DNA of 42,653 bases from Ramazzottius varieornatus. Lineage: Eukaryota; Tardigrada; Eutardigrada; Parachela; Ramazzottiidae. The translations under genes and the position numbers were made by a program. The DNA lies in NCBI GenBank assembly GCA_001949185.1, contig BDGG01000010.1, positions 402,346 through 444,998 of the forward strand, given 5' to 3'. Under the pieces are notes generated by a model. It had not been told where the DNA came from, ran no database searches, and worked only from the letters and a program-made list of their open reading frames with translations. Numbering within the stretch: the first letter of the stretch is position 1; each line of letters begins with the position of its first letter. Positions 10,620 through 21,800 of the stretch are shown here, piece by piece.

Positions 10620-10620
10620 A
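10615..10620 (+). terminator. Candidate poly(A) signal overlapping BUB3 stop
   Basis: AATAAA contains the TAA stop codon (10617-10619). A GT-rich tract follows (CGTGTTGCG). If used, the 3' UTR would be only about 15-30 bases. A more distal signal cannot be excluded. Confidence 0.4.
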
Positions 10621-11294
10621 CGTGTTGCGTATCTTTCGCTGACTTTCTGGCAGCGAGTCTGTTGCCGATATTTCGAGGTTTCCAGCTCTCTACATTCAAC
10701 CGTGTTTTTGGTAGTCATCCTTCATATGAGCATATGACTCTCTTACGTAAGTATTGCGCTGTAAAATACGATTTTCGGAAGATTTGTTTGGGGTGGAAGT
10801 CTTCCAAAGATTCCGAGAGAGAACCCGAACAAGGACGAAGTGTAACGAGTAAAAGTACAAGTACCGAGTACGCGTGTAATATACATGCTTTGCGGCTGGT
10901 CAGTATGACGTCGTCGTTTGTCATTCAGTATTGCAGAGAAACCATGACATCATAGATGGTGATTCTGTCCGGTCCGTCTGGCGCCCTGGTTAAAATGAAA
11001 GGGAGCAGAGAGAATGAATGGACCGAGTTGCGTAGGCAGCGCAGTGTAGGCCAGGCAAAGGGAACGTAGAACGAGTGCGTGTGGCGGTGGTGGCAGTCGG
11101 CTGTTTGCAATGAAGGAAAGACCAAATAATTTGTAGAAAAAGTGGAACATCCAGAAGAAGATCCGACAATTCCATCGTCATCAGGAAGAACAAGATCCAT
11201 CCCTCCCCATCTGCCTGCCTTCTCCCGAAACATCGCCATCGGAAAGACCCTGCAGGACAGATTATTGCAAGGCTGTGACGACATCTAATCCAAC
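10620..11294. other. BUB3 to Y-box intergenic / Y-box 5' region
   Basis: These 675 bases carry no coding exon that I can support. They should include the Y-box promoter and 5' UTR. No TATA box is evident. Confidence 0.5.
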
Positions 11295-12577
11295 ATGGCC
11301 GATCAAGGAGGACAGCAAGGAGGACAGACGCCACAGCAGAACAACAGCTCTCAAGGCCAAGGAGACTCCGGCCAGGGTGGACAGGATCAAGCCCAGATCC
11401 CCAAGAAAGTTGTCGGTAAGTGCATGATCTTCTCTTGTTCGTGTTTTTGATCTCGCAAGTAGAATATGAAGCATTGCCGGGATGATATTTCGACATCGGT
11501 TCGAGCAGTAGATCCTCGTCCTACGGTGCATCCGATCAATGAATAAAAATCAATGGGTGTCCGGCTTGTGGGCTTGATTGAATCTGCGCGTCTGGGTCAA
11601 TCTTGTGTACCATCCTGCGTACACATGCACGCTATGTTGTCCATATACCGTTGTACGCATCTCATTGAAATGTCCCATCTGGGCCATCTCGAGCCGAGCA
11701 GCAGGAAATCAATTTCGATATCCACCTTGACGTGTTTTCTTGCGGGAAGTAGTTTCCTCTGGTGCTGAAAAAACCTTCCGGAAATAGGGCTTCATGCAAA
11801 CTCAGAAACGAAGGAGCTTTTCAAGAAAGGAGCTTGTCGGACTTGCGGTTGGCAAGCTCAGCTTACTTCGAGAAAGACACTGGAGTGTTTATTGTGACTT
11901 CTTCGTTCTCTTGCGCATCTGTTCTCATGAAGACTAACGTTCTATTTCCGTTTGTTTTCAGCCACCAAGGTGACCGGTGTGGTGAAATGGTTCAACGTCA
12001 AGAGCGGATACGGATTCATCAACCGGTATGATGAGAGTCTTCCCTTTGCCGCAGATTTTTCTGACAAATTCATATCTTTCTTTCAGAAATGATACTAAGG
12101 AAGACATCTTTATCCATCAGTCAGCAATCACCCGAAACAACCCCGAGAAGTTCCTAAGGAGCGTGGGTGACAACGAACAAGTGGAGTTCGACGTTGTCGA
12201 AGGAGAAAAGGTAAGTTCGTCACGAATCCCTTTTTGGTCGCGCGTGACGTTAACAGTTAACGGCTTGTTGGCACCGAACGAAGCGTTAAGCACGGTATGA
12301 CGTCCTGCGAGATGGACGTATGTGGGACACCGTGTTACATGTCGTGTATTGCGTGTGGAGACACTGGTTCGCGGACCGATTTTATGGTGTATGACGTTGG
12401 TGTATGACGTTTCTGCGTCTTGGTTCTCATTGTGCTTTGTGATGCAGGGTCTGGAAGCAGCCAACGTGACAGGACCCGAAGGAGCACCCGTCGAAGGCAG
12501 TCCTTACGCCAGCAACCGCGGCCGAGGACGTGGTCGAGGAAGAGGCCGCTTCCGAGGACGCGGATACCGAGGATATC

Positions 12578-12608
<31 letters not shown>

Positions 12609-13778
12609 TTATCAGGTACCTGGGCGCAGCTTCCACGCTCATTCTTTACTTTACGATAATCAATAAGATAAATGAGGATGATCCACATAAAACTAGAAGA
12701 CGATATCCGGCAGTTCGCTGCTGTAAAATGTCGTCTGATGACTGCTAGTAAATCAGTTTTCAATCTGAAACAAAATCGTATCCAGGACTTTCCAAACTAC
12801 AAACTTTGAGAGGGATAAAACAAAAGTAAAGACGTTAATTTCCATTGTAGTACGATCAAGGTGGCCAAGGAGACGACGGCTATGGCCAAGGCGGAAATGA
12901 CGGTTACGGCTACCAGACCGACAACTACGTTCCCCGAGGACGTGGACGAGGAGGATACCGCGGGTATCGAGGTGGTGGTTACCGCGGAGGACGAGGCGGA
13001 TACCAGGGTGGAGATGACCAAGGTGGCGACCAGGGCGCTTACACCCAAGATCAGAACGGCGGAGTAAGTACTGTAGGAGTAGGGAAACAAGCGCGAGCCG
13101 AACGATTTTCCCAAGTGGCGCATGCTTTCAGTCAAGATCACTGGCAAATTGCGCCACTTGAAAAAGTAATCTGGTCGAGTTTTCCAAGTGGCGCGCCCTT
13201 TCCAAGCCAGTATTACTGAGAACATGCGCCACTAGGATAAATGATTTTGCTGATCTTGTTTGCCGAGTTTCCACTATGTATTGCAGAACAAGATTTAGAT
13301 TGACGTGTGTGTGTTTGACTCCAGGATCAGTCCGGAGACCAGTCTGGTGGATATGGAGGTCGCCGTGGTGGTCGTCGAGGAGGTGGTTACCGCGGGGGAC
13401 GTGGCTACCGTCGTGGTGGTCGCGCCGGCAACAGTCAGTCGGACGGTACTGGCGGGGATGACAACCAAGATGGCGGATACCAACAACAAGAGGGAGGCAC
13501 CCAAGATCAAGACTATGGCGGCCAGAACAACGCGGCTGCTAGCGACAACTACCGAGGCAGTGGTGGACGTGGACCACGCCGAGGACGATCCTTCTCGCGA
13601 CGAGGACGTCGCAGTGGCGGAGGAGGAAACGTAAGTTGATGAAAGACTCATTAAATTTTCTGGATGAAACTGAATTGGGCCTCTTCGTTTGTAGGATCAA
13701 GGAGGAGATAATAACAACGATAACTCCGGCGGCGGTGACAGCTCGGCCGTTACTGGAGACCAGCAATGGTCTGGTTGA
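11295..13778 (+). CDS. YBX1: Y-box (cold-shock domain) RNA-binding protein with RG-rich tail
   Basis: This family binds mRNA and single-stranded DNA, packages mRNPs and controls translation and mRNA stability. Seven exons join in frame: 11295-11415, 11962-12025, 12087-12210, 12448-12615, 12851-13063, 13325-13630 and 13695-13778, giving 359 aa. Residues 1-40 are Gln/Gly-rich. Residues about 43-124 are the cold-shock domain, with the RNP1 motif KSGYGFINR and RNP2 DIFIHQ, then [18 protein letters not shown], nearly identical to vertebrate YB proteins. The tail from about 125 is a run of [10 protein letters not shown] and DQGG/QGGD repeats rather than the alternating acidic/basic blocks of vertebrate YB-1. 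Exons 4, 5 and 6 are all multiples of three and phase 0, so each could be skipped without a frameshift. Intron 5 holds a foldback element. Which paralogue it corresponds to is uncertain. Confidence 0.93.
13097..13267. mobile_element. AAGTGGCGCA foldback family copy (Y-box intron 5)
   Basis: Repeated TTTTCCCAAGTGGCGCATG and TTGCGCCACTTGAAAA arms appear twice, then CTTGTTTGCCGAG ends the copy. The double arm set suggests a tandem or nested pair. It lies wholly inside the intron 13064-13324. Confidence 0.75.
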
Positions 13779-15553
13779 GGACGGGAAGAAGAAGTCAGAT
13801 CAAAAAAGCAACGTTTCTCTTCGTGGCTTTTTTGAATTGCTTTTTTTCTTTGGTAACCGTTTGCATGCTTTTTGACACTGAGCGCGTTTGTTTGTTGTCC
13901 ACCATAACCAAACACACACTTGTTTGACCATCTAATTTAAGAACTTTGATATTTAGTAATTATCCAGCTTTGTTTTGTCCATCGAGAAACTGTTCCGTGT
14001 TCACTGGGGGGCAGATGACAGGGTTTGGTCGTTGACTGTGCGCGTCGGTGCATGGTTGTTAAATATTGGGCTTTGGCGTCAGGTTCCTGCTTCTTTCAGT
14101 AATTCAGGATCGAGGAAGAGCCTCCTGCGGACTGCTAGTTCCTGGACGATAAATTGGTAATCCCAATCAGTGATTTTGAGGCGTCACATTCGTAAAAAGA
14201 CGATGCTGGTGAGTCGAAGCGTCGTGCTCTTGCACGCTCGCTGCGTTCTCAGATTTCGATTTGTCATGCAGTTCAAGGCAGAAGTTTGCTTAGATGGGGA
14301 CATTGCAGCGCCCGCCATGCATTGCTTGCGCGGCTGGTTAGGTTGCATCCATTACAAGCTCTTTCCTGTTTCGCTCTGTGCACATCTGCGAGTAGGTTAT
14401 CACTTATCACTTTGCCTTTGGCTCCGTCGAGTTGTTTTTGCCCCCAAAGTGCTCTCTTCTCCGACCTTGAAGTGGCACCTCCTCAAGGATATAGTGGTCG
14501 ATCCAAGACTGAGTGCTGTTCGAAGAAAGCTGGATCTGTATTTTTCTGCAGGGACGTGACGGTTGGGCGTGATACATGCTGCATGCCGATGCAACGAGGC
14601 GACGGAGCCGAAGGAGGAGCATATCCTTGATGGGCTGGAGGTAGCTCTGTTGATCTAATGTCAAGACTGGATACCTGGAACTCAGCGCGCAACATGGACA
14701 TCAACTCAGTTTATTCAGGTGAGCTGGAACATGGAATGAACTGATTTTGTTGTGCGTGTCGCAGGTATGGCAAATATCGCCTTCACCATCGACGCGTCAT
14801 GTACCTTTCAAAACTTCTTCGCCGTTTCTGGTTGATCTTGTTCAGCGCAAGGCAAAGGGACGATTGTCTGAACTCTGCTACAAAGTTTTACAGCATTTGT
14901 AGACGACACGGACAATGTGTTCGTTAGTCAACAGGTTGCCAAACTGAATTTAAACTACCTCGGTCAACTCGCGCAAGACGTTTTACGTTAGATGGAGTTG
15001 CACGTGAGTTCTCTGACCTCATGCGCGAGTTTTGAAGTTTTGGTACCTGGTTGTGTTACAGTACTTTGTTTCTACCTTCCTTTCATCTGGGTTTGCCGAA
15101 AGAAAGTTCGCCTACAGTGTTTACAACATGAAAGAAGGCTTTAAACAACCAGACAAGCTCACAGCGATACTGTAGGGTTATTTATTGCAGTCAGAGAACA
15201 CATCGTTGCTTTAGGCCGCTGCCTAGCTTCTCCGGCTGTGGGAGGGCTAGTTTTCCGTACCATCTGCGCGAATAGCCACAGAACGAGAACTTTAGATCGA
15301 GTGGTCGTTACGGTTTTTGTATAAACTATGAAGCAAGAAGATTTTTTTAAACGAGCGAGAAGAATCAGACGAGCTGAGAAGAAAAGCGGATATTGTCGCG
15401 GTCATTTCAGTCTTGGTTTTACGGTGTCGATAAGTGAGGCAATTAAAAATCTGGCGTCGACTTTTGATTACACAATACTCTGCTCGAGTGTTGTTTGGGC
15501 GATACGGCTATCTCGCAAGTCACAAGTTGCCCTACAGTTATAGAATCACAGAC
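13779..15553. other. Y-box 3' region and EML upstream region
   Basis: The first few hundred bases are presumably the Y-box 3' UTR. No canonical AATAAA is obvious just downstream of the stop. Between about 14600 and 15550 there are acceptor-like and donor-like motifs but no chain of exons with consistent coding. Untranslated 5' exons of EML could lie here, which I cannot show. Confidence 0.4.
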
Positions 15554-15667
15554 GGGAGCCCGGCAGACAAACTCGACCAGATCGTTGTCCCAAGTAGCGC
15601 ACGTTATCGATGTGGCTGGCTGGAAGCGTGCGCGACTTGGGAAAACGATCTACTCGAGGTTGTCAAA
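15554..15667. mobile_element. AAGTGGCGCA foldback family copy (upstream of EML)
   Basis: It begins GGGAGCCCGGCAGACAAACT, has the core CCCAAGTAGCGCACG, and returns as GTGCGCGACTTGGGAAAACG, with the outer arm ending ACTCGAGGTTGTC. Arms of about 45 bp surround a short variable centre. Confidence 0.75.
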
Positions 15668-15821
15668 TCGAGAAACCAAATGTGAAAGAGAAGACCTCAC
15701 CAGTAAAAAAGAGGTCTCCGCCACACAGCACTCGCATTGGGTACACTCCGTAACCTAATCTCCTACGTGAACGAGGTGTGACTCTTGCATATTCAGTGAT
15801 AATGTTTTTGTAGATGAGCCC

Positions 15822-18800
15822 ATGTCGTCGTCGCTGGATGGAACCGATGCCGAGCCGACACGCGATCGGCTGGACCATCTGGAGAAGCTGGTTCATCATC
15901 AAGGTAGTATACCATACACGTTCGATGGCATCTCTCAATGTTGAATAGAGATTCATACAACCTTCCGCATTGACGAGCAGTCAAAGCGATTAACTCGTAA
16001 ATCTTTTATGAGGCCCTGCTGCGTTTTCATATTCAATAAGCCGTGACAAGTTGATACAGTACCGTGTGTGTTTTGCAGCCGATGAGATTGTACTGCTACG
16101 CAGTGTTATCGCCGAGCTGGTCAGACGAGTTACGGAGCTGGAAACAACTAGCCGGGGTAGTGCCACATCTCGTGAACGCTCGTGTAAGTTTGAACAAGCT
16201 TTCCAAATCTATAACTTGTTCATACAGTTCACCGACATGGATCTGTGATACGCCCACACGAACCTCTCGGGCGGGCTTTACCTTGTCGTGATCATCATGG
16301 TTCGGTGTTATTGAATATTATGCGGGCCATATTCCACAGGGCGTACACCTTACAGTCTAGATTACCATCGAGTTTAAGTAAACCCAACATTCCAATATCT
16401 TGGCGTCAGAATCTTGTAGGACTCGAGATCTCGAGGAACTCGCTGGTCGGAATACAACGCGGCAAAAACAGGAGCTCGGCAGACAAAGTCGACAAGATTG
16501 TTTTGCCAAGTGGCGCACGTTTCCAGTGTTACTGGCCAAAAGAGTGCGCCACTTGCGAGAACGATCTTGCTGAATTTGTTTGCTCAGGTGCCGGGTATAT
16601 TAGTAATCGGAAGTCTGATTCTAAAAAGTAAGTAACGAATGGATCTGAGGAAACTTTCTTGGGCCAAAGGTGCGGGCAGTTTATCGAGTGGGTTTGCTGA
16701 TGTCCACGCCTGAACATAAAATGGCATTGAGGGCATTTCGTATCCATGAGCTTTTCGAACATGTAAAGATTAATGTTGCTGTTCCTGGATTCGAGGTTGT
16801 TTGGGCTGCCGGAAGCCACCGCTTTTCTCGAGTGCTCGGCGCCGCTACTTCCGGTGGGGCGGGCTGGAGGGTGGCGGGTTATTTGGATTGACGCGTCTAC
16901 ACGTGTATGATCCAAATTTAAAGGTCTCCGTTTCCGTCGGACGATCTGGGGCCCAGTCAGCAAAGTCCGTCGGCTCGATAGGGGATTTTTATAAAGTCAT
17001 TTAAACTCATCGCGATCTTCGTTTTCTTTGCCGCTTTGGCCAACGGAGTACACGTGCAATAATTTGATTGCGGCGCATTTCTAGGCGAGCACCAAGCTGC
17101 AATACTGCAGTACTTCGAACCGAACCCGAATAGAAAAGACGAAATAAACCGGGAAATTTTGCGCGAGGTTCAACGTGCTACGTCGAGTTCGAAGTGGTGT
17201 TGTTCTCGTAGTTACATCGAGTAACGGAACTTCCGGAAGCAGCACCCTAACCCTTCCCACCCGCTCATCCACCAACCGTTCTTCGCTGGGGAACTCCACG
17301 TCCTCAGCGCTGAGTACCAGCAGGTCCACCCTGACCAACAAGAATGCCGGACACCACCTGTCCAGCGAATCTCTACAGTCGACCGGTACAGCCAGGAACA
17401 GCTATGGCGGTGGCGGTGGTGGGATACGAGCTTCGCCTTCGATGGATCGACTGGCGACACCCAAGTCCGCTGTGGGCAGTCACACGATGGGTCGGAGTCC
17501 GGCCAACAAGGCGACGACACCGACGACGCCCATGCGGAAGTGGACATCCAACTCGGACTTTCAGAATGGCGTCAATAGTAACTCGCTGACTTATTCGATG
17601 CCTTCGCCCGCAAACAGCCACTCGTCGTGAGTTCCCTCTCATCAGATTAGGAATCATCTCATCCAAAAGCAGTGTTCAAACCACACACTCAGTTGTTTGT
17701 ATCTTGCAAGAAAATGAACCGTGGAAAAAAATGAAGAATGATTGGTCCGGCACGATTCAAAGTTGAAACTTGGTTCCCGAAACCAATGTTGTACATAAAA
17801 CAAAAGTAGGGTTAGGCCGGTATTGATAAAACTATCGGAGCCAAATTTCTGTTAGATGAACCATTTTTCCACCATTGTAAAGATGAAGCGCATGTTTCGT
17901 TGGTTTCAGGGGCTATGGGCAGACCACCTCAGGCTCGTCCACTTCCAGACGATATGGATCGCAGACTCAACTGAATGCTCCACCATCTTTCACCTCCACA
18001 TCGTCCAGTAGCGCTTCACAAGCAACGTACCGCTCGGCGACCCAACTGCCGGTCTCCCTGGCCCACAAGGAACCCGTCTTCAACCCTGGTAAGTTCCTCG
18101 ACGCCTTCCCCCGTCTAACATCAACTTTCCGTGTAGTGACCGTCTTTGAGGAGTCAAAGGTGTAATAACAATGGACTTTCCTTCCATAGATGATGGATAC
18201 CTGCATGTGACGATTCGGGGCAAAGGCATGAACTTTCATGTTCCCACCGAGTATTGCATGAAGCAGTCACTAACCATGCCTAATCCGCCACCTAACCAGC
18301 AACTCAAACTGGAATGGGCGTACGTCTCTTGTTCCGTAGCATCTCTTAGTGTTCTTTAGCTTGTGGTTAATATGGATGCTTCGTGATAGGTACGGCTATC
18401 GTGGTCGTGATGTGAGAGGAAACCTCCACTGCATCGCCACTGGCGAGTGTGTCTACTTCGTGGCCTCAGTAGTCGTCCTGGCAAACTTCCAGGAGGACTT
18501 GCAGAGACATTACCTCGGCCACTCGGACGACATCCGATGGTACGTAAAGTCCACAGTATGTTGATCGCTCGTCACCTCGACCGTCATTCAGAATCGTACG
18601 ATACGCTTGGCACTAAGTTCGAAACTTACCATAGGTTTGCTTTGTTTCAGTTTGGCTGTGCATCCCAATCGGTTGATCATAGCTTCTGGACAGACTGGCA
18701 TCTACGACAAAAAAAGCGACTCTAAAGTGAGAAAGTCTCGGCAATAAAGACCACGGGCAATACTCTGAAGAAACGAACGTGGTTACAGTTTAATATGAAT

Positions 18801-21800
18801 GTCTGGGTGAATTAGGATGGATACTGACGATCCAGATCGAGAGGACATCTATTCTAATTTGTGTCCTGGCTAACTTTGATATTTCGTTGTAGAGAAGGGG
18901 CGCTGTCTCCCCAACAGCAGACCAAGCCTTCGACATCTCCCTGGACAAGGTGGTCCACATTCGCATATGGGACGCCGTCAGCTTGCAGACCTTACACGTC
19001 TTAGGCGGCCACGGTGAGTTCGAGAAGGGCTTTTCAACTCTAGCCTTCTCCAAGATGGACGGTGGGGCCCTACTCAGTGTCATCGATGAAAGCCAGGAAC
19101 ATACCCTCACTCTGTGGGACTGGCAGAAAGGCCTTACGCGAGGCTCACGCATAGCCATGACACAGGTACGAACTCTTTGAATTATTCCGTTACATTCCTT
19201 TTACCCCCATTCAATATTTTTTCACAATTTTTAGTGTGGACCGGAAGCGGTCTTTGCTTGCGAGTTCCACCCAGCAGTCCCCAACCTGATGATCACCTGT
19301 GGAAAAAGTAATATTTTCTTCTGGACTTTGGATGGTTCGACGTTCGCTCTAAGCAAAGTCGCCGGAAATTTCGAGGTTAGTCAGGCCGGGTTGATTATTT
19401 GGGAGCTCGGCAAACAAACTCGACCAGATAATTTTTCCAAGTGGCGCGCATTTTCAGTCTTACTGGCTGGCAGCCCGCGCCACTTGGGATTGGAAGTGGC
19501 GCACTTTTCCAGCAAATAACACTGAAAGCATGCGCCACTTGGGAAACACTCTGCTCGAGTCTGTTCGCCGGGCCGAGAGCTTTCACCGTATATCTTCTAA
19601 GAATACAATATCTGGAAGGTTGTCCTTCATGGTTCGTGACTGGGCTTTACAGAGGGTCGAGAGGCCAAAGTATATTTTGTGCCTATGCTTCAGCGAAGCT
19701 GGCGATATCATCACCGGTGATTCCAGCGGGAACATTATCTCTTGGGGAAGAGGTAATCTAATTCTGAACTGTAAAAACTTTTAATTTCGCTTTCCGGAAA
19801 ATGGAATTTTAATTTTAATGCCATGGATTTTTTTCCAGCGGCAGGGAACAGAGTGAGGCAGATCGTGAATAATGCTCATCCAGGTGGAGTCTTCGTCCTG
19901 TTATCGTGTGATGACGGGACGTTAGTGTCAGGGGGAAAGGACAAACGGCTGTTGGTGTGGGACCAAGACTTGAACAAGACAGGGATGGAGTATGAGCTGC
20001 CGGACAAGTACGGCACGGCGCGCTCCTTGGCTCAAAGCTCGACGTTGCAGCTGCTGGTCGGCACCAACCGCAACTGCCTCATCCAGGGACACTTTCATAC
20101 TGGCTTCAACCTCGTTGTCCAGGTATGTTTCATATTGACATCATTTAATCAAAATATCCAGTCGCATCTTTTCCCGGGGAAATCTCGTAGAAAGTTTGTA
20201 GAACTCAAGTTCCGGCCAGTGGGCTTTTGTACGCCAATGTGTACACGCAGGACGAGAAATTATGGTACAGGCCTTTTCGCTACGGCGGTACGGGAGCACG
20301 TACGTACGCGACCGATTCACAGTAACACATTTTTCGACACTTTTCTACGGTCGAATTTCCATTTCGCCGTCCTCTCGGCCTGTCCCATAATTTTCACTGT
20401 ACCATAATTTCTCATCTTGCGTGTACCGAACGTGTAATTTCAGCATTTAATCTGACAGGGGGATAATGGCAACCGTCAAATCCCGATACTAAAACCGATA
20501 CCGCAGGGAGATAGAAGAGACGTTCTCTACAGTTTGAGCTATAGGCCTAGTCAGAAGAAAAATCCTGGAAGCTACTGCGGGATCCGGAAGTTACGGCTCC
20601 TAGACGCTNNNNNNNNNNNNNNNNNNNNNNNNNNNNNNNNNNNNNNNNNNNNNNNNNNCAGCTGATCGGCTGATGAATTTATGCTCAATCAAAACGCTCA
20701 ATCAATGATCTTTATGTCACTGCAGCGTCTAGGAGCCGTAACTTCCGGATCCCGCAGTAGCTTCCAGGATTTTTCTTCTGACTAGTTCTATAGCTCAAAC
20801 TGTAGAGGAAAGTCTCTTCTATCTTCCTGCGGTATCGGTTTCAGCATCGGGATTCAGCGGTTGCCGTTATCCCCTTGTGAAAAGAAGAATCTCCTAGCTT
20901 CAATACGGTGCCTGTTCTTTTTGTGATGTAGGGTCATTTCGATGAGATTTGGGCACTGGCGACTCATCCCAACCACCATCAGTTCGCTACGGCGTCGTAC
21001 GACCGTTACTTGACGTTGTGGAGTGCCTCGGACAAGGTGCCTGTCTGGTCGATGGAAATGCAGGTTGGTGCTTTCTACAGCTTCCTTCTACACTATTCTC
21101 AACTGATTCTCAACTCAACTAGAGAGCCGACTGGGCTTGACTTTGGGTGTGTCTGGTGTTTTGATCAGGATGGTATACACAGCATATGCTTTCATCCCGA
21201 TGGCGACCTGATCGCGGTAGCGACGATATCGGGACGCTGGAGTGTGGTGGACACGCTAACCAAGGAAATCGTGTCCTCGCAGAACGTCAACGAAGATACG
21301 CAAGACCTGCTCTCCTGCATCAAGTACTCGCCTGGTAAACAAACTCACATCCAGGACCATAATGGACCTGTCTTGCAAGTCATGTTTTCAGCTTGCACAG
21401 CATAAGTATAGGTCTTATGCTGTGCAGTTATCCACGGCTTATGTTTTGCCTAATATCGCTGCACAGACTTTGAAATTCTGTGCAAGCTGAGTTGATTGTA
21501 CTATTGACCACTTAGGTCGAAATTTGAAATTTCGGTGGAGTGGAGCGTGATCAGACCAATCAGCGAATTGGACTTGGCGCGTCAAGTGATCCGAGCTACA
21601 CGCCTCTCCCACATTGCGCCACTTGACTTCCGCTCTCGGTCCTTCTCGAAATCCATCATGTTTTCGACCGAAACTAGCATTGCAGTTAGGAAGAGATAAT
21701 TGTCTTCCCGAAGCTATCGCCAGAAAAAGCGAAAGAAGTCCGGGCTTTATCCAGTAGAGGGCTAAATGACAGGCCCCGCGAATTCCGATGCCCTGCTGAC

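Noticed and set aside
10011-10718. Long minus-strand frame of about 235 codons opposite BUB3 exons 3-4
   Set aside because: It overlaps confirmed BUB3 exons antisense, has no family signal and starts and ends arbitrarily. It is a composition shadow.
13295-13651. Ser/Thr/Val-rich minus-strand frame opposite the Y-box RG exons
   Set aside because: It is the complement of RGG codons, which always yields Ser/Thr/Ala-rich strings. It has no independent evidence.
20609-20658. Possible loss of an EML exon in the N gap
   Set aside because: Exons 11 and 12 join in phase and match the family without missing residues.
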